Part shown: in pieces, positions 34,541 through 46,200 of the stretch
Layout of the letters: each line of letters opens with the position of its first letter
Numbering within the stretch: position 1 is the first letter of the stretch
Source of the DNA: Cliona cf. orientalis
Taxonomy: Eukaryota; Porifera; Demospongiae; Clionaida; Clionaidae
Direction: 5' to 3'
Assembly: GCA_963930775.1 (NCBI GenBank)
Contig: OZ005689.1
Location: 33,589,235-33,653,234 of the forward strand
Length of the DNA stretch: 64,000 bases
Position numbers and translations under genes: made by a program
Notes under the pieces: generated by a model
What the model was told of the DNA's origin: nothing
The model's database searches: none
Seen by the model: the letters and a program-made list of their open reading frames with translations, nothing else

Positions 34541-35863
34541 TAATGGATTCTGAAAACATGGGGACAAACTCGTGTAGCAGCAGGTGTGATCAATATCAAC
34601 CAGCCTTGCACACAATTATATATAGCCACTGAATTAGGGTACAAGTAATTAGACACCATGCACTTTTATACTGTGACTGTATATATATACACAAGCCCTG
34701 TAGAAATTCATCAAAATTCTTAGCCTATATTTGGCATAACAACAAGTATAAAAATCATTTCAAATGAAACTGTGGTGGTGCAAACAATACATAAACAAGG
34801 ATAGTAGCTAGGAATAGCATAAGAATGATAATATAAAATATACAAGACTACACTTCATTATATTTGTGTGTCCGTCTATGGGTGCGTTACGGAAGGTCAG
34901 TGGAAACAATTTGACCTCGAGACACAAGGCACTGTATCTCTGGCTCTTGATCGAAAGAAGCTACAATTAGGCAATCTCTGTGAGTGCCAATCAAGGCACT
35001 AGCTACAGGCACAAACACTAGCTCCTTGGACAGACCGTACAACCAACCAGGCAACAGTGGACACTTAGCTACACGTACAACGTACAAGCTTGCAGTCAGC
35101 TAAACAGCTAGATTCATGAGGACGTACTTCTAGAGTCATTGTCATGGAGGTAGTAGATTCCATATTTCACTTCTTGCCTTCGCAAGTCTTGGAGCAAACT
35201 AAACAGTATTTTGGGCTGTTGATTAGTTACGTGCTGTAGTAAATGTGCATGCACAAGTGTCACAATTCTGGAATGCAGCTCCTTGTGTGTGCTGTTTACA
35301 TAATCGATGCCCTTTAGTCCCTCTCTATTATATACGCTATGACCTCTACAGACTTGCAGGATCTGCCCTTACACAGCCCTGTTGACAATTACATGCATGC
35401 ATATTATGTATCTAGGCAGTTGTAGATGTCTGAATCACAAGCAGTAGGGCGAGCAAAGCGAGCCCATCTGCTTGTACAGAAACATGGATACAGTAACACC
35501 TCCATCATTGACCCTTTGCACTTGCGCCATAGGGTTTCGGTAGTCATTCTGGGTGTGTGTCTTTTACCATGCTAGCTGCTACATACCTCGTTTATATGGT
35601 GACACACACACACAGGGTTAATGATAGAGGAGTTATTGTACCTACACGTATGTTTCTGTAAGTGTAGTCTTGTATAATATTCTGCTGAGTATTTAATATT
35701 TTTGCTTTAATGTGTTTAATATTTTTGCTGAGTTTACTAATTAAGTATTCGCTAAAACGCTAGGAGACTCTGGTAATTACACAATGACAATTCTTGCAAT
35801 TTTTATGCATATGAAATGTGATGACAGCTAGCTGTATGTGTAAAATTCAATACAGTAATCGAA
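34541..35863. other. Non-coding stretch
   Basis: No supported exon. About 35515-35640 is a diverged copy of the repeat described at 38700-38993 (GGGTTTCGGTAGTCATTC.., ending ACAGGGTTAATG). Confidence 0.5.
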
Positions 35864-36826
35864 TCACTGTGATCGACTTGAGGACGCGAGATATCTCTCG
35901 TAGTTCCACAGAACGGGCTTCTTTGGGGAGAGGTTATTCAATGCAATCGCAATACTCACCATCAAGCAGTTTGCCAAGCGAAAAAAGAACCGATACATCC
36001 CTATAAGCTCTTGGTATGCCAATTTGATGCATCTCCCTTCGTTCTTCAACCTTTCATAGAGGCGTCTGTACTCTACTGCCACTCTGCGGTTGCCCAGGCC
36101 CTCTTCCAAGTTGTCAACAGTAGGGAAGTTTCTCAGACTCCCTTCAGTCATGGTCTTAGTAGGCTTGCCATGAGCAATGATACATCTGGCTCCATAATAG
36201 AGCCGCAACACGTCATTAATGGTCCCGCCATTCACAAATCTGATATTTATTTCTCGACCATCGTAACACATGTAAGTGTACTGAAGGCCTGTGAGTAGGG
36301 AAAGCATGTTATTGATCAAGCTAAACTTTGAGTTTCTGTCTTTGTGCTTCATGGAGATAGAGAACAACTTGCAAAAGGCCTCCTCAATGCCACCATCACC
36401 CAATAAAATTGGACTTAGTCCCCGAAGCACCATCTGCCGATGTTCACCTAAAAGGTTGATGTATGGATTGCTCTCTACAAGTAAATCAAACGCTACAACC
36501 TCCAACGGCTTATTTCTCTTAGTGCTCCTTCGTTTTATCGATTCCTGAATGACCTTCTGGCACTGGGGCCATCTCTTGCGTAACTTCTTCAACTCTGCTA
36601 CATTGCCGCCGCCAGATACAGATGACTCAGAACCGCTGCTGTCTCCGTTGGCACTGAATTGAATCAATATGTCAAAACTTTCGGTAAGGATGTCGACAAC
36701 ATAGCACTCACAAGTCGACAGCACTGCTGTAACAGCCCCCCTTATGAACTCTTCGATCACATCTGTTGGCAATACAGGTTTGTCCACTGCAGACTTCTCG
36801 GTGTTCAGAAAACTGTACATACACAT
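35864..36826 (-). CDS. Uncharacterised protein with possible HEPN-type Rx4H motif
   Basis: The ORF is long and natural in composition. The first in-frame ATG is at 36826 (320 aa); a good acceptor (GTATGTACAG) ends just before the TTTTCTGAACACC of codon 5, so an upstream exon may supply the real start. Features: a Ser/Gly-rich linker (GDSSGSESSVSGGG), a basic patch (SIKRRSTKRNK), helical segments, and near the C-terminus YYGARCIIAHGKPTK, an R-x4-H arrangement followed by G as in HEPN RNases. A GTGAGT donor inside the frame (after AANCLM-type sequence, near 35960) could replace the last ~30 codons with another exon. The HEPN call rests on one motif; function is open. Confidence 0.6.
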   Translation of the reverse strand: MCMYSFLNTEKSAVDKPVLPTDVIEEFIRGAVTAVLSTCECYVVDILTESFDILIQFSANGDSSGSESSVSGGGNVAELKKLRKRWPQCQKVIQESIKRRSTKRNKPLEVVAFDLLVESNPYINLLGEHRQMVLRGLSPILLGDGGIEEAFCKLFSISMKHKDRNSKFSLINNMLSLLTGLQYTYMCYDGREINIRFVNGGTINDVLRLYYGARCIIAHGKPTKTMTEGSLRNFPTVDNLEEGLGNRRVAVEYRRLYERLKNEGRCIKLAYQELIGMYRFFFRLANCLMVSIAIALNNLSPKKPVLWNYERYLASSSRSQ

Positions 36827-36898
36827 AACACAATACTTTACTTCCTTAAAATAATTACACTTTGCTTCAATCAATTCTTATGCTAGCAATAGTACATA

Positions 36899-37093
36899 TA
36901 AAAGAGAAGAGGGTGTGCATCTCCCGACAGTGGCCCCTACAATATCAAAACTCAAACCTGGTAGCGGTATGTTTCCCAAGTTAGGAACCCTAGCCGCCAT
37001 GGCAATATAGCATAGTTTGTGCATTGAGTGTTGCTATTTCAGTGCAGTTTAAATTTTGCCTGATAGAGTTACACACCCTCTTCTCCTTTAAAG
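36899..37093. mobile_element. Short inverted-repeat element
   Basis: The left end AAAAGAGAAGAGGGTGTGCA and right end ACACACCCTCTTCTCCTTTA are inverted repeats. The same CCCTCTTCTCCTT block occurs in the element at 15124-16120, so the two are probably related. Confidence 0.6.
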
Positions 37094-37099
37094 TTTATA

Positions 37100-38139
37100 T
37101 GCCTGTGGTTACACATGTAAGCTATCTATAGACACGCATAGCTACTTCCAGCAAGCTACTTGTACCCATATTTCGAATGTTCTTTCTATTTAGTGTGGTG
37201 CTAGCTTGTTTACATACGATGTACAGTACAGGCCACAGCCAATTTGACATACTTGCGCAAGTATCAAGTGAGTTACACTTGCGCATGCACGCATTATTGC
37301 ACTCGCAACACACGTAAGTGATGCACAAGAGCTGTGAGTAGTACAGTACAGCATGAGTACGCTCACGCATGTAATTAATTGCATTGTTGTGCAGGTCAAA
37401 GGTTGCCACTACTCAACAGTTGTCAAATGCAAAGTATAAAGCGAGGATCCTAGGCTAAGATATGTGACCCGCTAAGGAAAAACCGACCACTCGCGCTAAA
37501 ATATGATTATATGCAGTAGAGGACTCAATACTTGAGTCAGTGAAATTCTTTTGATTTTCTTTTCTTTTGATATTCAGAAAGTACGATACTTCGCCTGTCT
37601 ATTCATAAAATTTCAACGCGATGGGAGCTTGTTTAGTGCCTGAATTACTCAGGAGAAAGAATGGCGTTCAGCTTCAGCTAGCTACATGAACAGACTTACA
37701 GTATTATCGATCGATCAAATTCTACAAACCACAATCGATCACCATGACGATACCTGCACTTAGCAAGCACTCACAGTACAGTAGCACAGCAATGGCAGAG
37801 AGTAGCTGAGGCCCTCGACTACCTTTGAGTTGATTGCAACTGCCACAGCAGCAAGCAATCACCTTGCCATCCAGAAGTCAATCAAGAAGACAGCCCAACC
37901 CATCAACCCCACCCTTCAATCACAGACACACTGTCATAATACTCAATAAACTCGTGTAAGAAATCAATACTAATGCCTAACTATCTGTGTAGACCAGCAG
38001 AGCTCAGTCATGCCTGATGAAACCCACAGCCTTCAGCACAACATTGCCCTGAGCTATCCATGATCCAAGGACTTGGGGAGTCAAGATATGTCACACCATC
38101 ACTACATTGAGAAGGATCAGAGCAAGAGAGAGAAAGAGA

Positions 38140-38208
<69 letters not shown>

Positions 38209-38699
38209 AGTTTCGTGGTCATGAACATACTCTATAAAAGTATGACATTGTCAATGTACAATACAAGGAACAGTACGGCATGCATGTCTACCAGTACAAT
38301 GAAGCACTATTGTGCAGAACCCTCGGCGCAGATAGTTGTGACTAAGTGATTAGCATGAGGTAGAGCATTGTGTTGATATATCATTCATGAATGCACAATC
38401 ATTATTGTAAACACTGAAATTTAATTGAAGGAAACTTAGCTACCTGGTTGACATCGTGTATGTGAGTCTAGTATAATATAGTACAGTGCAGTACAAGGCG
38501 CTAGGCCGGCGCGCGCGACCATGTACTGTACTATATTGTACATGCGCATGCGCATATATTATATGCATCATCATGACGTGACCACATCCACGTGATCCGT
38601 GAACGGCCGGCCGGCTTGCGCTCAGCATAAAAGAAAGCCAAAAAGCTTATAGTCTACTGCTACGTTACCAGTCATGAGTCAGTCGAGTTATAAGAAGTA
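37100..38699. other. Non-coding stretch with AG microsatellite
   Basis: No exon supported. The AG/AGAA microsatellite is at 38124-38205. Confidence 0.5.
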
Positions 38700-38993
38700 T
38701 CGCTAGATCTATACACTACTCTGGTTGAAAAGAAGCCATCACTATCTCTTTTGTACATCAAGAGTGCAAAGAAGGCCGAGATGATCAGCAAATGTCGCCA
38801 TAACTTTTGAACAAAGCGTTTTCAACGAATTCCACACGTTTCATTTGTTAAAATCGCCACGAGAAGCCTAATGGTACCTTGCTTTCAACGTATAAACAAG
38901 GTATGTAGCCACTAGCGCGGTAACAGACAGACACACAGACACACAGAACAACTACCGTAACCCTCCGGCGCATGCGCCGAGGGTTAATGAAAG
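38700..38993. repeat. Dispersed repeat ending in GGCGCATGCGCCGAGGGTTAA
   Basis: An inverted, diverged copy lies at about 53838-54060. Shared blocks include GCAAATGTCGCC, AACAAAGCGTTTT, GCCTAATGG, AACGTATA, GGTATGTAGC, a CA-rich tract and the CGCATGCGC end. A shorter copy lies at 35515-35640. Non-coding. Confidence 0.75.
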
Positions 38994-39389
38994 TTAGGGG
39001 GGGTGAACAGTAACCCACCAGCTGTAACCGGCATGTCCCCCTTTGACAAGATGACTCCAGCAGCACAAATTTGTCATAATATCTGGACAATAACTAAGAC
39101 AGATTTAATGATATCTCAGAAAGACAAACCTGCCGATACCAACCTTCCAGTGTTTATATACATACATACGGTCATGCACACACTTGTACTAGTTGTCAAC
39201 TCTCCCTGTCACTAATCTGTCTCCAAGTTTCTAATGCACACTGACACGACCCCTCTCTCTCACAAAACAGACAAGCATACACACGTGACATACATGCACA
39301 CACGCGTACACACACACACACACACATTCCACCCCCACCCAGAGTGAAAGAGAGGGTGGGAGAGAGAGAGAGAGGAGACACGAACACAC

Positions 39390-40015
39390 AGCATGCACAT
39401 CCATGGCCACTTTACCTTTCAGTTTCATCCCCCTTGAATAATCATAGATTCATCCCAGGCTCCTCACAGAGAGACTATGGTATGTTATCTTTCGGTGTGA
39501 TTCCAACTGCACTGAGCATCATCTCTGTTCATATCACATCACTTAATTCAAGATCATTTGCTATCACTCTGTCAAGATACCACTCCATTCTTTTCTCTCT
39601 TATCAGCTGGCAGTACCTTGTTCTCTTTAAAGTCCACCCATGGTCACGACGAGCTCTCTTGATCGTTGATAATGATGCCTCTGTTGAAGGGTAGGCGGTC
39701 TTGAACACGGTGTAGAGCTGTCTTGATGAAAGATCAGTGTTCTGGGCCATTATCTCATCCACAAATCTGTAATGCTCTTCGTTTAGTCGCCTTTAACGCA
39801 GTCATCGTTTTGATGTCAGCTATAGAGCTGGTTTTTGGAAATTTTGACAGCAATATATAGATGGTGGTCCTGGAAGTATTGACTCCTTCTGCTAATCTCT
39901 CAACAATCTCCTTCACAGTGAACTTCGCTCTCCACATATTCAGAATTCTAGCTCGAAGCTCATAACTTAAACGACGACCTTGGGTATAAAAGGGGAGTGG
40001 CCGGCATCTCGCGAG
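39390..40015 (-). pseudogene. Tc1-like transposase relic
   Basis: The minus strand reads, in order: an HTH region (GRRLSYELRARILNMWRAKF, then VKEIVERLAEGVNTSRTTIY); a one-base frame change at ~39795 into LNEEHYRFVDEIMAQNTDLS; the second HTH with STIKRARRDHGW; YCQLIREKRMEWYLDRVIAN; then LELSDVI-stop-TE, where an Asp-containing WTDE motif is expected; and, after a further shift, VQLESHRKITYH. Two frameshifts and a Trp-to-stop change kill it. A CT/AG and GT microsatellite follows at its 3' side. It ends about 200 bp before the start of the 14-exon gene on the opposite strand. Confidence 0.8.
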
Positions 40016-40225
40016 CTTAAAAATAAACCGTGAAGAATTTTTAAATGGCGGACTGGACAAAAGATCCAGAGCCACTTTCGCGAAACAGCCATACTGCATT
40101 CTCACTGACAAACATAAGCAAAAGTTTGCGCTCCCTATGCACATGCAAGCCCACGTGAGCGAAGAGACCTCGTTCTATGATCATAGCTTGAGGTGAGAAA
40201 GTTGAAAAAAGCGATCGAGATTTTC

Positions 40226-43200
40226 ATGGCTAGTTCGACTACGAGAACACGGTCCAAGCGTGTTAGGTACATCATAGACGTGGCCTTTGGTTCTGAGCTG
40301 GAGAAAACGGAGTTTTCAGAGATGCTGAATGTTGTTCGAGACCTTCTGACACCACCTGGATCGGCGAGGCTAGACAACCAAGCGCTGATGCGCGCGCTGT
40401 TTGACTGTGCTCAGAAGCAGCACACATCCCAAGCCAGGAGTAGTGGGACTGCACTACCACAGCCCAGTCGTGCAACCTTCTTGGACAACGCTGGTATGTG
40501 ATGTGTGACATATGCTTTTCATAAAAACTGTTGATTTATGGTGGCATACTGTTCATTTCATAGGCATGCTGGCTGGTGACTTTGATGCTAAACATCAGAG
40601 CTTGTTTGTGGTTGAGCGCAAAGCGTTTACGGATCTCATCGGTAGCCTTGTTCGTCCTTGTCCGTGTGCAGAAAAGGCATGTTGGACACTTCACTCTTGG
40701 ATTCAGGCATGTTGTTACATATAAAAGGTGCTATGATTGCAGGCAGTGAGAGACGTCTCCATAAAATTAATTTCCATGGGTCATGGCGGCTTTTTTATTT
40801 GAGTGTCCATTGTCTGCCCAGTCACTATTTACCTGTCACACAAGCTTATGATGGATTATGCACTATGTACACAAAGGTGTGGATGTCATCCAAAGTTTGT
40901 CTTGATTGTTGTTTGTACAGAAAGGTCATGTGGTACGCACAGAGTTTCGATGCTCAAAGTGCCAGAAGATCCGCACATGGGCTAGCTCAAGAGTGTTTGG
41001 AGCCCATTATTTGATCAATCAAAAGTAGGTACTTGACTTTGCTACATATTACTCATATTTTAGCATCACTATTTTGTTTAATTGACTACGGTGATCCCCC
41101 GCTAACTGCTCGCAGAGGTCCATTAGCATGCCGCTGGTACTTTGACCAGAGTAGTTGTTTGGTGGAAGTCCCAGGTTGGAGAGAATCCTAGGATCCACCA
41201 GCCTCCTCCCTGGTAGCAGGCCGCTAGCCGGATACCAGAGTAAGATAAGGCTTGGGGCCCATATTAACACGTCAGAGGTGTGCCTACCACAACCTCTGGC
41301 GCCATTCCCCCAACCATAGGACTAATCACGTCAAGGCGAGCTTGACGGAGAAAACTTTCACAAAAAAAAATAATAAAAATTAAAACGTGGTGGGCGAGGA
41401 GGGTGAAATTGCTTCTCTCTTCTTAGCCCTGGAACGCTTAGCTGCTTCTGCTTCTGCTGCTCTGCTGTGCCCAGGCTCTTTGCGAGCTATATATAGGCAG
41501 AGGTGCATCCTGCAGCCCTGGCAGGGAAATGCTTCCTGCCAGACTGTTTTGAACAGGCTGACATGTTTCTCGCAGCCTTGTAAGGGCTGCCTGTAGTCCA
41601 AGAGCCCTTACAAGGTGACTGGGCGTACCTCTCAATTAACCTACTTTAATGATTCATTAAACTCCATTTAATTGACTACGGTGATCCCCCGCTAACTGCT
41701 CGCAGAGGTCCATTAGCATGCCGCTGGTACTTTGACCAGAGTAGTTGTTTGGTGGAAGTCCCAGGTTGGAGAGAATCCTAGGATCCACCAGCCTCCTCCC
41801 TGGTAGCAGGCCGCTAGCCGGATACCAGAGTAAGATAAGGCTTGGGGCCCATATTAACACGTCAGAGGTGTGCCTACCACAACCTCTGGCGCCATTCCCC
41901 AAGGGAGGACGTGAGTCCTGTGCCCCAAGCAAGTTTAACCAACATCAAAGTTTATGTAATTATATATAGCACAAAATACAGCAATACGTGCCCCCCGCTG
42001 GGCGGGGCCTCCGGTGATACGTAGATTATGGGATATCGGCCAGAACCTTCGTGTAGTTGGCCAACTCTGATCTTGGGATTTTGACGTACCGAAGATAGGC
42101 TGAGCTCTCCCATCTGCCCAGTGTTTTAATAAGGCTGTCCTCCAGACCCCTAGCAGCAGCCGTTGTAGCAGCTCCAATCCGGAAGCTGTGGCTATTAAAT
42201 AACGTGGGATCCACACCTACCGCGTGGAGTGCCCTACGGACTTCATCAACGAAACGATCACGTGTCAGAAAGGACTTATCCGGGTAGATGAATAACGGTC
42301 CCGTCGAGGATCCCCTAACCACGAGGTAGCTCATCATTGATGACACCGGGCACAACAGTTGATTTGTCTTCCCTAACACCAGGGTCACTCCATTCTTCAA
42401 CTGGTCTGTCTTGGACTGTTTGAGAGTGACATACATCACAGAAGGCTGTTGCGGATGGTCCACTGATAAGTCCTGCCGGGTCAGGTGGACGTTACTGTCG
42501 AAGGTGTGCACTGTAGGTGAAGTGAATTCCCCTACTCTCAAAAACCCAAAGAAGGCCAGGCAGGCTGCTGCCCATAGCATCTTAGCTTTGGGCAGTGCAG
42601 AGGCCTAGGCGACTCCAGACTGAAAACACTTTTAGGAGAATTGATGGGGTAATTGGTTGTCTTTGAGTTCCCGGTTTATTAGCTTGTCCCGCTTTCTCTC
42701 TCCTAACGCCCTGTAGGATGTATTCCAGGCGAGACATCGTCGGTACACCCGGATCCCCCAAGCCGCAAGCAATCTGGTGATGCCGAACCGCTGCCAAATA
42801 GCACCTAATTGTGGAGAAGGCCAACCCATCCTTAGCCAGCAAGGATACGAAGGCCGAGAGTTTAGCTTCTGTTACAGGTAGGGGGGTGACTTTACATGCA
42901 CTGCAGCACTGTATGTATCGCTTCGTTCCTGATGTGTAGGTTCTTGTGGAAGATGCTGCCAATCCTTTTGAAAAGTAATGCTCAGCCGCCAACTGCAGGC
43001 TCTGCCACATATGATCTTTGAATCATAAAAGGTATAGAATAAAACATGATAACATATTGGTAATGTTCTAACATCATATGTACACCTACAGATCAGGTTA
43101 TATACTTATACAGTCATCCCAAAAGCTTTTGACCAGTCAGCCAAGAGCCAATTCGGGGTGCGGCTCACCAGCACCTCGAGGAGCTCCTTGGCGATGGTAG

Positions 43201-46200
43201 AGGGCACAGGTGAAGCATCCTTCACCTCATTCCTGAATGTACTGATATCATCCCGAGAGAGGGCATCCGCTGCCTTATTCTTCCACCCGGCCAGGTGCGC
43301 TGCCGATAGAGTGATACCATGCTTGGCACAGATAAAAAAGACACCTCAGGAGATGCATTGATAGAGGATGTGAGCTTGTCCTCTTGTTGATCATTGCAAC
43401 TGCCGCTGCATTGTCACAATGGCATCGAATGTGCTTCTGCCGCATGGACTCTGCCCAGATAGCGCATGAGATAATAATAATTGGTAAGAGCTCTTTAACG
43501 GAGATGTGGGCGCTGTCTATTGCAGGGCATGATTCCCATGACAGACTAAACCATTTGCTGCCACAAAAAGCACCACATCCCCATGACCCAGAAGCGTCAG
43601 TTGTCAGATGCTGATCAATTGGTAGCCTGCACAGGGATGATATAATGGATATCCCATTCCATCTGTCCAAAAATAGATCCCACCAAGCAATGTCACTTCT
43701 GAATTCTGCGTTGAGTCGCATCGGAGCATCCAGATATACTTGCCTCTTAGAAGTGTCTATCATACGCCGAAGGAAGGTTCGGCCCGGCTTGACCACCGTA
43801 CTAGCGTGTTGTAGGTATCCAATGAGAGAAAGGAGCTGGCGCTTTGTACAAGATTTCTTTCCTTGCCATGCCTGAATGAGAGCTTTCAAATGAACTAACT
43901 TCTCCCGAGGTAGTTGAAGCTCCATAGAATCAGTGTCAATGAGGATTCCAAGAAAGTCTAGTACAGTTGTGGGGCCAAAGACTTTCTCCCGCATAATTGG
44001 AAATCCCACTTCCTGGCATACTTGCAGTGAAAGATCTAGGGACTTTTGGCACGCTTCTGTATGAGGGCTACCCCCAAGTAGGAAGTCATCAAGGTAGTGT
44101 ATTATGAACTCCACAAATGAAGCCCCTTGACGAGCAATAATCCATTCCAGTGCATCGGCTGTGGCATTGAATATCTTCGGAGCTGACCGCAGACCGAAGG
44201 GGAGACAGGCATCCACAAAGACAGTACCTTGCCATTGTACCCCAAGCAAATGCCTGTCCCCTGGGTGAACTGGGATGTTTCTATAGGCGCTCTTGATGTC
44301 TAGTTTGGCTAGCAGAGTGCCTCGGCCAGACTTGAATATAAAATCGGCGGCATCATCTACTGATGCATATTGTAAGGAACAGATACTTGCGTCAATAAAA
44401 TCATTGACACTAGCTCCATCTGGTGACGATAGGTCCACAATCAGACGCCACTTTCCCGGTTGACGCTTCTTGGGAATGACTCCAAATCTTGATAGGTGCA
44501 CATTCACACACCAACTGGGTGGAACCGGGACTATGCGACCAGCCTGCAGTTCATTTTCGAGATAATCCTGGACCACCCTTGGGTGCATGTCTGCACCCAA
44601 CATGTTGAACGAAGGCTCCTTGAGGCATAGCAACCAATCCGGAAGCCATTGCGGATTCCGTTAATAAGGTATCCGACAAATTCTCTATCGGGAAATTCCT
44701 GAAGATGCTTCTCCCACACATCTGCTCGTAACGGGGTCACTATGCGTGAGCATTCAGTAGGTAAACTGACCAATGAGGGGACGGATATTTGAAGCTTCAA
44801 GAGATCATCCGTATAATTATATCTCCCACTAGGAGTGACATTCCCTATTGAATGTGTATGTAAATCATATAGACATCCATAATTATAGCCCCTACGTAAG
44901 TACTGACAATGCGAGGCTGACCAAGCAGCTCATAATTTCACAAGAAATTACAAGTCTTAGAGAGATTAGACATATTTAGTGAGTCATAGTTTAATCTTGT
45001 GTGTTAATCCTTCAGAGTGACTGTTGCAGTACATCCACTGAGTTGATGCTCACCCCCACACCGAATACATTGGTGTCGACGAGGACACTCCTTCGGATAT
45101 CGTGAGCATTGACCCTCATTCCAAGAGAAACAGAAACTATTCGAATCCGACAGGGGGTTAGGGGTGCCCTCCCTCTTTGCACGCTTTCTCGGAGGGGCAG
45201 ACTTCTGCGCCGATTGTTGCTGCTGTCGGAATCGCGGCTCTTGGGAGCGTTGGAAGGATGCAGAAGGAGTCAAAGGAGGAGTTAGCAGTTGTGGCTGATC
45301 TAAAGAGTTCAACGCACACTCCTGAAGTGAGTGATCAGGTCCCATGCACTTAGTGCATGTTCTTGCATCCACCTTCTGGTTGAGATAGGTGAGGCTATAG
45401 AACATGGGATTGATAGAAGACCAAACCGTGTCTGGATGCTTTGCGACGTTTTCACGAAACATCTTATCATATGGTAGCCAACCCCTGCCATTAAAGCGTG
45501 AAGCTTCAATGATCACCGTCGCCTGGTATGCTAGCAGCTCCTTTAGTTTGCCCGGATGCTTTTGCCCAAGGATGGCTGCGAAGGTGGAGAAGCATACGGA
45601 CCAGGCCAAGAGGCCGTTCTGGTCGTGGGACAGCTCTCTCCTCCGTACCGATCTTGATGAGCATGACATTGTATTGTTCGGAGATTCGGAAGAACGTCTG
45701 GCCAACTCCAGATTATCCGGTAGCAGCTCGGCCATGCTTATGTACTGCCAGCACTGAATCTTCTGAACCAATTTGGCTGGAATTAGAGGAAAACCCTGGC
45801 CAAGGGAGAACGGTTGATACTTGTCCGATTCGTTGGCAGATGTTGCACCAGAGGGGGTTGTGCCGCTGCCCATCCCCGAGGGAGCAGCTCCCGAGCTGGC
45901 AGCTACCAACGGAGACTCAGTGGAATGCGAGACTTGTAAGCCAAGTGAGCTCAATTCCAAGGAGGATGGCATAGCCCCCAGAGGGGATGCACCTGAGAGG
46001 GATAGGTAGAATGTCGTACAAATCAGTGGTGTACTGTGTATACAACAACAGAAGCGACTCTCATGCCTCCTGACTACACCTAAAAGCACACGAACAATAG
46101 AAACTCTTACCGGTACCAGCAGAACTGGCAGATCCTGATGGGCCAGGGGCGGTAGAAACTGGCTCCCCTGGGGCTGTAGGTTCCCCTGTAACAGCTTCAG

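Noticed and set aside
36950-37000. Possible first exon (MAARVPNLGNIPLP, then a donor) for the HEPN-like gene
   Set aside because: The phase does not fit the next exon and it lies inside the inverted-repeat element at 36899-37093.
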